DNA from: CAYUMU01 sp964445985
Lineage (GTDB): Bacteria > Planctomycetota > Planctomycetia > Pirellulales > S012-138
DNA length: 64,000 nucleotides
Assembly: GCA_964445985.1 (NCBI GenBank)
Contig: CAYUMU010000002.1
Location: forward strand, 107,009 to 171,008
Direction of reading: 5' to 3'
Both the position numbers and the translations under genes were made by a program. The notes under the pieces are model-generated. The model was not told the origin of the DNA. It saw only the letters and a list, made by a program, of their open reading frames with translations, and ran no database searches. Position 1 is the stretch's first letter, and every line of letters begins with the position of its first letter. Shown in pieces: positions 34,950 through 43,541 of the stretch.

Positions 34950-36248
34950 TCACTCCATCTCCCGCCAATCCGGCAGCCCCTTCCTCATCCGGCTGGTCGC
35001 CTGCTTGGGATCAAACTTGTTCGGGTCGAACGGCCCATCCCACTCCAGCAATTCTTCGTGACGCTCATGTTCGGGGTCGGCCAGGGCTTCGAGATAGTCT
35101 GCAAAGCCCCACGCGCCGCCGCAGTCTTCGGGCGGGCAGGCTCGCTCGCCTTCCAAGCACAGCGGGTATTTCTTGCCCTTCTCCAGCGGAGGGCAACCCT
35201 CGAATAAGATCTCGTGCTGCCAGCTATCGCCGAAATCGTACTCGTATTTGAAGGCGAACCGTTTGCCAGCCTTGGGCAAAATCTCGCTCACCAGGGTTGA
35301 TGTTGAATCGAGGCAATCCAAGTCATCCAAGTCGTCAAAGTCATCGTCCAGAAGTTCGGGATCTCCGTAGCGTTTACCTTGGATCTCAAATTGGTGAAGA
35401 TGTGAATCGGTCCAACCCATCGCCGTTTGAATGTGTTCGTGCAGCTTGTCGAGCGTGCAGTCCTGCACCTGAATGCGCCGCCAGATCGACGGCCGATGGC
35501 CCAGCAGAGTAATCTTGAACTGGAAGAGAGCACCGGCTGTTTGGGAAACACTTCCTGTGGCGCCTGGCTGGTTGCCGGTGAACAAGTCCGCGTTGACTTT
35601 CGCATATGCGTCTGAGATTTTTTGCAGGATCGCGGCCAGGCGTTGCTTATGCGGGCTGCGAGCGTAATACGCAGCTTGGCAGGCTTCATCATGCAAATGG
35701 TCAAGTTCTTTGCGGGTCACCTCCACGATCTGTGCCCCTTTACCCGCTTTTTTGAGCCGCCCTCGTATCTTGTTATCGACGTCGGTGCAGTGGATCAGAC
35801 TTTCCCGCTGATGTACCGTGAGCTTCAGCAGGTACGTTTCTTCCGGCTTTTGGCCTGGCTGGAGTTGAAACGACATCACGCCGGGATTCTTGCCGGCCAG
35901 CAGGTCGCTCATGCCCTGGGCGATCTTATCTGGGCCTTGTTTAAGGGGAAGCGGTTCGGAACTTTTGTTGATGCATCTGTCCTCCACGCTCTCAATTTTG
36001 AGAAGCAGGGCGTCGAGCTTCTTCTCCTGCTTCGGGCTGTCGCAGTGGTTGGCCTCGCCGGCGATGTAGTCGGCGAAATCTTCCAGGGTATCGAGCGTCA
36101 TCATCACCGGCTTGCCCGGCGGCGTGTTGCGGATGATTTCCTCGTGCGCTCGATCGAGGCACTTCAGGCCTTCGAGAATCAGCTTCCGCTCAGCGGCTGT
36201 GAGCTTGAGCGGGACCGCTTCGTTGGATTGGATTGGTTTCTTCGGCAT
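34950..36248 (-). CDS. Plasmid pRiA4b ORF3-like family protein
   Basis: 432-residue protein. The C-terminal half (about 235-425) matches the pRiA4b ORF3 family: FQFKITLLGHRPSIWRRIQV, LDKLHEHIQTAMGWTDSHLHQF, KRYGDPELLDDDF, FAFKYEYDFGDSWQHEILFE and ACPPEDCGGAWGFADYLEAL. The N-terminal half is helical and not known to me, with a partly duplicated pattern (LTAAERKLILEGL near 16 and LTVHQRESLIHC near 145). A very good ribosome binding site, AAGGAGGT, lies 7 bases before ATG 36248, stronger than at most genes here. This family occurs on plasmids and near mobile elements; its molecular function is unknown. It supports the accessory nature of 28.9-36.3 kb. Confidence 0.87.
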   Translation of the reverse strand: MPKKPIQSNEAVPLKLTAAERKLILEGLKCLDRAHEEIIRNTPPGKPVMMTLDTLEDFADYIAGEANHCDSPKQEKKLDALLLKIESVEDRCINKSSEPLPLKQGPDKIAQGMSDLLAGKNPGVMSFQLQPGQKPEETYLLKLTVHQRESLIHCTDVDNKIRGRLKKAGKGAQIVEVTRKELDHLHDEACQAAYYARSPHKQRLAAILQKISDAYAKVNADLFTGNQPGATGSVSQTAGALFQFKITLLGHRPSIWRRIQVQDCTLDKLHEHIQTAMGWTDSHLHQFEIQGKRYGDPELLDDDFDDLDDLDCLDSTSTLVSEILPKAGKRFAFKYEYDFGDSWQHEILFEGCPPLEKGKKYPLCLEGERACPPEDCGGAWGFADYLEALADPEHERHEELLEWDGPFDPNKFDPKQATSRMRKGLPDWREME

Positions 36249-36801
36249 TGCAGTGACCTCCTTGCAGAACTGGGGGAACCGCTATTCTACCGGCTGTGGT
36301 GGGGTGCCGATAGAATGGACGCAGCACCTTGGGCGATGTGAAAACGGCTGTGCGATGGTCACGTTGTCCAAGGGGGGCGTCGATCATTTACGCGACGATC
36401 ATTGTTGAGCATCGGATTGCTCTCGCAATTCCGCCATTCCCCGAAAAGGAGACGTCCAGCAAGCGGGGTGGGCTGCCTGCGCGCTATTTTCATCTTCTGC
36501 AAACAAATCGCTCCGAACCTCACCAACCCGCGGCCCCCCCCGCAACCAGCCTCCCACACCAGAATTTTTATTTGCATTACGTCGCCCTTTCTTGGCACAA
36601 TTCACTTGGCATGTTCGCGGCCAGTTTTCCATTCGGCAAGGGAGAGGGGCGGATCACAGTACACTCGGCCAGGGCAAGTCATTCTTCGCATGCTAGCCGG
36701 GGGGGCTACCCAACGTGGGCGTGTTGATCAGCAGCCGCCCTGCCGGCCCAACTCTTTCACATCATTCGTTGGTTTATCTGCTTTCTGAGCGGGAGATCTC
36801 C
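36249..36801. other. 553-base divergent intergenic stretch
   Basis: No gene is supported on either strand. It holds the promoters of the pRiA4b-type gene (minus) and the DUF1570 gene (plus, ribosome binding site GGGAG at 36791-36795). Base composition is more AT-rich than the surrounding genes around 36400-36620. Confidence 0.45.
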
Positions 36802-38253
36802 ATGCGGCCCAAATTGTTCGTTTCGCGGCTGGCGTTGTCTTCGTCGTTTGCCTGGCTGTTGCCGGCAGTTGTGCTGGCTTCGCTCGGCCTGACTTCGCCC
36901 GCGGCCGCTCAAACGACCACCGACGAGAACAGCAGCCTGCCGTTCGTCCCCCGCGACCCCAAAGACCTGGGCCTCGCCATTCCCGATGGCCCCGTCGTGC
37001 CCGGCCGCGACCGCCGCGTGCTGACCATGGACGACGACCGCAAAGAGGTCGTGGCCAAGCTCCACGTGCAGGCGGGCAGCCATTCCATTGTGATGCTTCC
37101 CAGCGGCCAACTCCGCTCGGTGCCCACCACGCAAACCAAAGAAACTGTCCGGCCGTTTGTCCCCCTCACGCAAGATGAACTGCTGAACGAGCTCAAGGCC
37201 AAACAGTTCAAAGGCTTCAAGACCTACAAGACCCGCAACTACATCTTCCTGTACGACTCCAGCGAAATCTTCGCCCAGGGCACGCGGGCCATTCTCGAAT
37301 CGATGTACCCCGGCCTGGTTCGCTACCTCAAAACCTGCAAGATCGACGTCCAAGATCCGGAAGTGCCCATGGCCGTGATCATGTTCAAAACCGAGGCCGA
37401 CTTCCAAAAGTTCCGCGAAATGCCCGAGGGCGTGGTCGCCTATTACGACGGCATTACCAATTATGTGGTGATGTACGAGCAGTCTCAGCTGGCCGAAGTG
37501 GCCCCCAACCTGGCGATGAAGCAAGCCATTGCCACCGTGGCCCACGAAGGCGTGCATCAGGTTCTGCATAATGTTGGCGTGCAGCAGCGACTCAGCCGCT
37601 GGCCCATGTGGATCAGCGAAGGCCTGCCCGAGTATTTCTCGGCCACCGAAGTGAAACGCGGCCGCTGGAAAGGCGTTGGCCAGCCCAACGACATGCGGAT
37701 GTACGAGCTCAGCAACTTTTACAAAGAGCGCCGAGGGCATGACCCCGACGGCGGCACGGTGAAAGACACGGTCAACGCCGACAGCCTCACCTCGACCGGC
37801 TACGCCGCCGCTTGGGCGCTCACCCATTACCTGGCCGAAAGCCGCAAGCAGCAGTTCTATACCTACCTGCGCGAAATGAGCCAGATCGGCCCGCTCGAAG
37901 GCGATGGCCGCCGCGGCCTGCTCGGCAGCGCCTCGGCCGACAACCTCACTACCTTCAACAAACACTTCGGCGGCGAGATCGGCGGCATCGAGGAGTCGAT
38001 GGTCAAGCACATGCAGTCGCTCCCCTACGCCGACCCCATCGAGAACCAAACGCACTACGTGGCCAAGCTCTACACCGACCTGGGCGGCTCGTATACGGTG
38101 CGGACCATGATCACCATGTCGCCGGCCTCGATCACCCGCTGGCGTCAAGACCTTCTCTCCAGCGTGCCCGCCCAACTCCGAGCCCGCAGCCGGTTCGTGG
38201 TCAACGCCTTCCCCACCCGCTCCGCAGCGGTAATCGGAGCGGCAGCGCCGTAA
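36802..38253 (+). CDS. Exported DUF1570 (peptidase MA-like) protein
   Basis: 483-residue exported protein. Signal peptide: MRPKLFVSRLALSSSFAWLL up to about residue 36 (SPAAAQ). The C-terminal two thirds match DUF1570, a gluzincin-like peptidase fold. TVAHEGVHQVLHNVGVQQRL contains the HExxH-type motif (HEGVH), and WPMWISEGLPEYFSATE provides the downstream glutamate. GYAAAWALTHYLAE follows. The N-terminal 110 residues include VVAKLHVQAGSHSIVMLPSGQL and a linker. The start is ATG 36802 with GGGAG 6 bases ahead. Likely a periplasmic or cell-surface zinc protease-like protein; activity has not been shown for most of the family. Confidence 0.9.
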   Translation: MRPKLFVSRLALSSSFAWLLPAVVLASLGLTSPAAAQTTTDENSSLPFVPRDPKDLGLAIPDGPVVPGRDRRVLTMDDDRKEVVAKLHVQAGSHSIVMLPSGQLRSVPTTQTKETVRPFVPLTQDELLNELKAKQFKGFKTYKTRNYIFLYDSSEIFAQGTRAILESMYPGLVRYLKTCKIDVQDPEVPMAVIMFKTEADFQKFREMPEGVVAYYDGITNYVVMYEQSQLAEVAPNLAMKQAIATVAHEGVHQVLHNVGVQQRLSRWPMWISEGLPEYFSATEVKRGRWKGVGQPNDMRMYELSNFYKERRGHDPDGGTVKDTVNADSLTSTGYAAAWALTHYLAESRKQQFYTYLREMSQIGPLEGDGRRGLLGSASADNLTTFNKHFGGEIGGIEESMVKHMQSLPYADPIENQTHYVAKLYTDLGGSYTVRTMITMSPASITRWRQDLLSSVPAQLRARSRFVVNAFPTRSAAVIGAAAP

Positions 38254-38690
38254 AGGCGATATGGACTTTGGGGCAGTGTGGCACGCCCTTCGCTTAGGCT
38301 CAGGTGCCATCCTACCGCTACAGATGCGATAACGTGGTGCAAAAATTGCAATGCACATGCTGGGGCGAGTATTAATCTGAAGTCGTACAGAATCTGGCTC
38401 CCCGCATGTGTACCAGACAAGCTGTCTGGGTTGAAACTGTTCAGGAAGGCGATACGAATGCTTCTCCAGTCCATTCCAGCCGAGGTAGCGGACAAATCTA
38501 CGCAGATGGAAAAGTTGAATTCGACAAGGCGTCATGGATCGCCTCCGTAATCATCGAACGATTTGCATTCGCTTCTTTTCCCGCATGGCATGGGCTAATG
38601 TTTGTATCGTCGCATCGCGCGGTTAAGAATGTCGGCTTTCGCTCCTAACAACCGTAGAACAAGCATTCTGCCTGCCATACGGAGACCGGT
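38254..38690. other. Intergenic stretch between convergent ends; nothing recognised
   Basis: No gene or clear terminator seen. Short frames here have no ribosome binding site or recognisable motif. Confidence 0.45.
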
Positions 38691-39209
38691 TTACGTCCCC
38701 CTTAGCACACGCCGCCACCCGGGTTCAGCGAGGATGCGATGGACTAAGTATAGCAGATCGTAGTCCTCCTCTTCTGGAGGCCACGCGGGCACGGCAATCA
38801 TCACCAAGTCCAAGAGGCGTAGCAGGGTACGTCCAGGGCGATACCGATGCTGAAAGATCGGTGTCCCTCCGATGCGCAGGCAGAGACTGCGCCGACGCCA
38901 CGCGCTGAATATCCCTGGATCGTCATTCTCAAGCTCCGGGCGAAACTCCGACGATGCCGCCGCATCCAGTGCGACCGAGCGAAGTCCGAACTGGAAGATG
39001 AGCGTGGCGCTGTCACAAGTCTCTCGGTACAACGCCACGGGCAGACCGCCCAGCACGTCAAACACTCCGTGTTGGGGGACCATCGGCTCCCATTGGCGTT
39101 CCTCGCCGCTACCTACGCGGCGGCGGCGACGAATTTTGAAAGTGCCGCTGACGGTATCGAGCGTGGCCAGGCGAGAGTGATTGCAATGTCCTAAAAGGGA
39201 AATCTCCAT
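38691..39209 (-). CDS. Hypothetical protein downstream of wrbA
   Basis: 172-residue frame whose ATG (39209) lies 4 bases after the wrbA stop in the same direction, a spacing typical for an operon. The protein has an Arg-rich start (FKIRRRRRVG) and a middle with alternating hydrophobic stretches (GGLPVALYRETCDSATLIFQFGLRS). A basic region and a C-terminal helix (EDYDLLYLVHRILAEPGWRRV) follow. No family is recognised. A competing frame on the plus strand (38847-39194) has worse residue composition. The call rests on position and composition only. Confidence 0.42.
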   Translation of the reverse strand: MEISLLGHCNHSRLATLDTVSGTFKIRRRRRVGSGEERQWEPMVPQHGVFDVLGGLPVALYRETCDSATLIFQFGLRSVALDAAASSEFRPELENDDPGIFSAWRRRSLCLRIGGTPIFQHRYRPGRTLLRLLDLVMIAVPAWPPEEEDYDLLYLVHRILAEPGWRRVLRGT

Positions 39210-39213
39210 CGCC

Positions 39214-39822
39214 TTACTTCTTCAGTTTCAAACCAATCTCCGCCAGTCGCTTCCCCAGCGCTCGGCAGATGACGGCTTCGTTTTCGTCGATCTCGCGTTG
39301 GTTGTCGCCGCCGGCGACGTGGCCGGGGCCGTAGGGGGAGCCGCCGCCGGTGGTGGTGAAGAGTTGTTGCACCGAGTAGGGGACGCCGACCAGCACGAAG
39401 CCCAGGTGGAGCAGCGGGGCCATGAGGGTGAGGATGGTGGTTTCCTGGCCGCCGTGGAGGCTGCCGGTGGACACGAACACGCCGGCCGGTTTGCCTTCGA
39501 ACGAGCCGCCGAGCCAGAGCTCGGTGAGCTGGTCGATCTGGTTTTTAAGCTGGGAGCAGACGTTGCCAAAGCGGGTGGGCGTGCCGAAGGCGACGGCGTC
39601 GGCTTCGCGGAAGTCGTCTTTGGTGACGAGGGGCACGTCTTTCTGAAGCTCGCGGCCGGCCTTCATGTCGGCGCGGCCTTGAATCACGGCGTCGGGGATC
39701 AGCTCGGGCACGGTGCGAATGATCGCCTCGCAGCCGGGCACCTGGGCGACGCCTTCTCCCACCAGTTTCGCCATGTTGTACACATTGCCATACGTGCTGT
39801 AGTAAACGATCAAAACCTTCAT
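39214..39822 (-). CDS. wrbA: NAD(P)H:quinone oxidoreductase WrbA
   Basis: 202-residue flavodoxin-like quinone reductase that uses FMN and reduces quinones by two electrons. The FMN phosphate loop is YYSTYGNVYNMAKLV (residues 7-21). Then AFGTPTRFGNVCSQLKNQID (about 77-97) and FVSTGSLHGGQETTILTLMAPLLHLGFVLVG, both family signatures, followed by SPYGPGHVAGGD. Full length. It is divergent from the metal transporter operon. The stop is followed directly by the hypothetical gene at 39209. Confidence 0.95.
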   Translation of the reverse strand: MKVLIVYYSTYGNVYNMAKLVGEGVAQVPGCEAIIRTVPELIPDAVIQGRADMKAGRELQKDVPLVTKDDFREADAVAFGTPTRFGNVCSQLKNQIDQLTELWLGGSFEGKPAGVFVSTGSLHGGQETTILTLMAPLLHLGFVLVGVPYSVQQLFTTTGGGSPYGPGHVAGGDNQREIDENEAVICRALGKRLAEIGLKLKK

Positions 39823-39988
39823 GATTTGTTCTGCCTAAAGTGGGGGAATCGGCGGATGGGTGGCTGTTGGAATTGCCGTGGCGGCCTTCAATACCCCTTG
39901 CATACCAAGCTGGCAGGGGCGGTCAATGAGGAAGCTTCCGCGAAGTTGCAAACTCAAGTTGACGCGGCAGCCGGCAGAGCCGATAATA

Positions 39989-40004
39989 TTTTGAGTAGTC
40001 AAAA
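39989..40004. promoter_or_regulatory. Candidate metalloregulator operator TTTTGA-N4-TCAAAA
   Basis: A perfect 16-base palindrome TTTTGAGTAGTCAAAA sits in an AT-rich patch 100 bases before the metal transporter start and 167 bases before wrbA (opposite strand). Its form fits binding by a dimeric winged-helix regulator. No binding data; the transporter permeases themselves carry DtxR-like domains. Confidence 0.4.
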
Positions 40005-40104
40005 ACATAGTTGCGGCTACACAAATACATTCCGGAGCGAGCGTTCAAGCCAGTTTGACGGCAAGCGAGCCTCCTCCCTCCCTGCCCTGTTACCCCCTAT
40101 TTAC

Positions 40105-41100
40105 ATGACGACCAAACCGCTACGCAGTCAGCACAATCTGTGCATTTTCGCCTTCTTGTCCATTCTTTCCACCCTGGGGTGTGCCGACGATGTTCCGAGC
40201 GCTGGCCCGCCGACGAAGTATCCGTATCGGATTGTCACCACGGCGGGGATGGTGACCGACATTGTGGCCGAGGTGGCTGGCGAGCATGCCAACGTGGTGG
40301 GGTTGATGGCGGCGACGGTTGATCCGCACCTTTTCAAGCCAACCCGCGGCGACGTGCTGCGGCTGACCGAGGCGAACGTGGTGTTTTACAGTGGGCTGAT
40401 GCTGGAAGGCCGGATGTCGGACACCTTTGAGAGCCTGGCCCAAAGCGGCAAACCGGTGTTTGCGGTGACGGCGGCATTGAAGCCTGAACAGCTGCGGCAG
40501 CCGCCTGAGTTTGAAGGCCACCCCGATCCGCATGTGTGGATGGATGTGGCCTTGTGGAAGGAATGCGCGCGGGAGGTCGCTCAGCGGTTGGCGGCCTACG
40601 ATCCTGAGCATGCGCAAGACTACCAGCACAACGCGACCGCTTATGCCAAGGAGTTGGACCAGTTGGACGCTTATGTGCGGCAGGTGATTGCCAGCGTGCC
40701 GGAGGAGCGACGGGTACTGATTACCGCCCACGATGCGTTTGGATATTTTGGCAAGGCCTACGGTCTGGAAGTGGAATCGCCGCAGGGCATCACGACCGAG
40801 TCGGAGCCGAGCGTGAGCGATGTGAATCAATTGATCGACCTGATTGTGTCGCGGAAAATTGAAGCCATTTTTGTGGAGAGCAGCGTCAACGCCCGCGGGA
40901 TTCGCTCGATTCAACAAGGGGCTAAGGAACGGGGTTGGAATCTGAAGTTGGGGGGCCAGCTATTCTCGGACGCGATGGGGCCCGAGGGCACCTACGAGGG
41001 GACTTACATTGGCATGATGGACCATAATGCGACGACGATTGCCCGAAGCTTGGGGGGCGACGCGCCCGAGCGTGGTATGCAGGGCAAGTTGACGCCGTAG
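40105..41100 (+). CDS. Metal (Mn/Zn) ABC transporter substrate-binding lipoprotein
   Basis: 331-residue cluster A-I solute-binding protein (ZnuA/MntA/PsaA type). The signal ends in a lipobox, LSTLGC (cysteine about residue 26). Metal ligands are expected at ATVDPHLFKP (His), GHPDPHVWMDV (His), ITAHDAFGYF (His in HD) and the C-terminal aspartate region GGQLFSDAMGP. The long backbone helix runs through RVLITAHDAFGYFGKAY. There is no His-rich loop of the zinc-specific ZnuA kind, which leans toward Mn or mixed specificity. The start is ATG 40105; the longer open frame upstream is antisense to wrbA. First gene of a four-gene operon. Confidence 0.92.
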   Translation: MTTKPLRSQHNLCIFAFLSILSTLGCADDVPSAGPPTKYPYRIVTTAGMVTDIVAEVAGEHANVVGLMAATVDPHLFKPTRGDVLRLTEANVVFYSGLMLEGRMSDTFESLAQSGKPVFAVTAALKPEQLRQPPEFEGHPDPHVWMDVALWKECAREVAQRLAAYDPEHAQDYQHNATAYAKELDQLDAYVRQVIASVPEERRVLITAHDAFGYFGKAYGLEVESPQGITTESEPSVSDVNQLIDLIVSRKIEAIFVESSVNARGIRSIQQGAKERGWNLKLGGQLFSDAMGPEGTYEGTYIGMMDHNATTIARSLGGDAPERGMQGKLTP

Positions 41101-41178
41101 AATGAGCGTGGCCAGGCGCTGGCTGCCGCCGCGCTGGTCGTTCGTGAGCTGCTCACCCCGCTGACGGTTTCTCCTGCC

Positions 41179-41979
41179 ATGATCGAAGTCTCCCGGCCCT
41201 CCAAGGGCGAGCACTCGCCGGTTTCGCCGCTGACCATTCACGATCTTACGGTGGCTTACCACCGCAAGCCGGTGCTGTGGGATATCGACTACGACGCCCC
41301 GCTGGGAAAGCTGGTGGCCGTGGTGGGTCCCAACGGCTCGGGCAAGACCACGCTGATCAAGGCCTGCCTGGACCTGGTTCCGAGGGCTTCGGGCGAGGTG
41401 CGTTTCTTTGGTTTGCCGTATCGCCAGGTCCGCAGTCGCGTGGGGTATGTGCCGCAGCGAGAAAGCGTGGATTGGGATTTTCCCATCAACGCCTTGCAAG
41501 TGGTGGCGATGGGTTTGTATCGGCAGATCGGCTGGTTTTGGCCGGTGCAAAAGCGGCATCGCCAGCAAGCCTTGGAAGCCCTGGAACGCGTGGGCATGGC
41601 CGATTTTGCCGACCGTCAGATCAGCCAACTTTCGGGCGGGCAGCAGCAGCGCGTGTTCCTGGCCCGCGCGCTGGTGCAGAACGCCGACTTGTACTTGATG
41701 GACGAGCCGTTCGTGGGCGTGGACGCCGCCACCGAACGGGCGATTGTGGCGCTGTTGCACGACTTGCGCGAAGCCGGCAAGACGGCCCTGGTGGTGCATC
41801 ACGATCTGCAAACCGTGCGGGAATACTTCGACGAAGTGCTGCTGCTCAACCTGCGGTTGGTGGCGGCTGGCCCCGTGGAGGAGTACTTCACCTCGGAAAA
41901 TCTTCGTCGCACCTACGGCGGCAAGCTGGCCTTGCTAGACAAGGTGGGCCAGAAGATGGCGCTCGGGGGTGGTCCCTGA
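41179..41979 (+). CDS. Metal ABC transporter ATP-binding protein
   Basis: 266-residue ATPase of the Mn/Zn/Fe ABC importer family. Walker A is GPNGSGKTT (about residues 54-62) and the Q-loop region is GYVPQRESVDWDFPINALQV, whose WDFP is typical of Mn/Zn importers. The signature is ISQLSGGQQQRVFLARALVQ, Walker B is LYLMDEPFVGVD and the H-loop is LVVHHDLQTV. It starts 78 bases after the binding protein and ends in TGATG, overlapping the first permease by one base. Confidence 0.94.
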   Translation: MIEVSRPSKGEHSPVSPLTIHDLTVAYHRKPVLWDIDYDAPLGKLVAVVGPNGSGKTTLIKACLDLVPRASGEVRFFGLPYRQVRSRVGYVPQRESVDWDFPINALQVVAMGLYRQIGWFWPVQKRHRQQALEALERVGMADFADRQISQLSGGQQQRVFLARALVQNADLYLMDEPFVGVDAATERAIVALLHDLREAGKTALVVHHDLQTVREYFDEVLLLNLRLVAAGPVEEYFTSENLRRTYGGKLALLDKVGQKMALGGGP

Positions 41980-43541
41980 TGAGCCGGCTGCTGCAATGCG
42001 GAATCTGGCGCTGCGGAATCTGGCGCCGTGGAGTGTGGTTGCTGTTGCTCACCTGCTTGCTCGCCACGGAAGCCGCGGCCGCTGCTGAAACCGTGGACTC
42101 GTCGGTAGTAAACGGTGATGAGCTGACGGATCGCTTTGTGCGAGCCATCACGCTGGCCGACTACAACACCCGCGTGGTGTTGCTGGGCACGCTGCTGCTA
42201 GGGATGACCAGTGGGGTGGTGGGCGTGTTCATGCTGCTGCGCAAGCGCGCGCTGGTGGGCGACGTGGTGGGGCACGCTTCGCTGCCGGGCGTTTGCTTGG
42301 CGTTCTTGTTGCAAGAAGCCTGGCAGGCGGGGCAGGGGAAATCGCTGCCAGGGCTACTGCTGGGGGCGCTGATTGCCGGGCTGGCGGGCGTGGCGGTGAC
42401 CGTGGGCATTCGACGGTATACCCGCATTAAGGATGACGCCGCGCAAGCGATTGTGCTGAGCATTTTCTTTGGGGGCGGGATTGCGCTGCTTTCGATCGTG
42501 CAGCGCGTGCCCAGCGGCAGCACGGCCGGATTGCAGAACTTTATCTTTGGCCAGGCGGGCTTGATGCTGGCCGCCGACGTGCAGTTGATTGCCGCCGCAT
42601 CGCTGGCCGTGCTGGTGTTGTGCGGGCTGTTGTTCAAGGAGTTTTCGATTCTGGCTTTCGACGAGAAGTTTGCCGCCTCCCAAGGCTGGCCGGTGTTGGC
42701 GCTGGATCTGCTGTTGATGGGCATTGTGGTGGGCGTGGCCGTGATTGGGTTGCAAAGCGTGGGCCTGTTGCTGGTGGTGGCGCTGTTGATTCTGCCGGCG
42801 GCCGCGGCCCGCTTCTGGACGGATCACCTGTTGCGGATGACGCTGATCGCCGCGGGGCTGGGGGGCTTCAGCGCGTTCTTTGGGGTGTTGCCGAGCGCCA
42901 TCTTCAGTCGCTGGGCGGCCGGGCCGAGCATTGTGCTCGTGGGGGCTTTCGCCTTTGGGTTGAGTTTGTTGCTGGGAACGCGGCGCGGGGTGGTTCCTCG
43001 TTGGCTGCGGCAGCGCGAGGTTCGTCGCCGGGTGGGCCGCGACGACCTGCTGCGTTCGATGTTTGAGATCATTGAAGACCGCTTGCCGGAGGAACACGGT
43101 CCTTGGGTGGCAGCGCTGGTGGATGCGCCTGTGACTCGCGAAGAGTTGCTTTCTGCGCGCACCTGGACGGCGGCGGAAGTGGCGAGGTTGCTTTCCGAAG
43201 CTTCGCGAGCGGGCTGGTTGAGGTTGGCGCCGCCGGGCTATGTGCGCCTGACCGTGAGCGGCGCGGAGACGGCCGTGCAAGCCGCGCGGCAGCACCGGCT
43301 GTGGGAACTTTACCTGCTGCATTTTGGCCAGATGCCGAGCGAGTTGGCCGACCGCACCGCGGATCAGATCGAGCATTTTCTGGAGCCAGACGAACTGGCC
43401 GAGCTGGAACGCCGGCTGGCGGATGAGTACCCCGACCTGGCCATGCCGCGCAGCCCTCATGGTTTGGGGGTCGCGGCGGCAGGTTCGTCTCGCGGGCATG
43501 CGAATGCCGACGCCGTCGAGGGAGGAGGTCCGTCGCCATGA
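41979..43541 (+). CDS. Metal ABC transporter permease fused to a DtxR/MntR-like domain (1)
   Basis: 520 residues. The N-terminus has a tandem 15-base duplication encoding CGIWRCGIWR and a hydrophobic leader (VWLLLLTCLLATEAAAAAE). Residues about 60-340 form the ABC-3 permease: LLGTLLLGMTSGVVGVFMLLRKRALVGDVVGHASLPGV, FILAFDEKFA-like coupling (ILAFDEKFAASQG), and VGLLLVVALLILPAAAARFWTD. The C-terminal about 170 residues are cytoplasmic and match a metalloregulator: a winged helix (VTREELLSARTWTAAEVARLLSEASRAGWLRL), then RQHRLWELYLLHFG and ADQIEHFLEPDELAELERRL, as in DtxR/MntR dimer/metal domains. His and Glu of RQHRLWE and IEH are kept; others are replaced by Asp. Confidence 0.88.
   Translation: MSRLLQCGIWRCGIWRRGVWLLLLTCLLATEAAAAAETVDSSVVNGDELTDRFVRAITLADYNTRVVLLGTLLLGMTSGVVGVFMLLRKRALVGDVVGHASLPGVCLAFLLQEAWQAGQGKSLPGLLLGALIAGLAGVAVTVGIRRYTRIKDDAAQAIVLSIFFGGGIALLSIVQRVPSGSTAGLQNFIFGQAGLMLAADVQLIAAASLAVLVLCGLLFKEFSILAFDEKFAASQGWPVLALDLLLMGIVVGVAVIGLQSVGLLLVVALLILPAAAARFWTDHLLRMTLIAAGLGGFSAFFGVLPSAIFSRWAAGPSIVLVGAFAFGLSLLLGTRRGVVPRWLRQREVRRRVGRDDLLRSMFEIIEDRLPEEHGPWVAALVDAPVTREELLSARTWTAAEVARLLSEASRAGWLRLAPPGYVRLTVSGAETAVQAARQHRLWELYLLHFGQMPSELADRTADQIEHFLEPDELAELERRLADEYPDLAMPRSPHGLGVAAAGSSRGHANADAVEGGGPSP

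Noticed and set aside
36757..38535. 592-codon minus-strand frame opposite the DUF1570 gene
   Set aside because: Shadow frame with biased composition; the plus strand carries a signal peptide, ribosome binding site and HEGVH motif.
39181..40104. Leftward extension of the metal-binding lipoprotein
   Set aside because: It is antisense to wrbA, and the lipoprotein signal sits at 40105.
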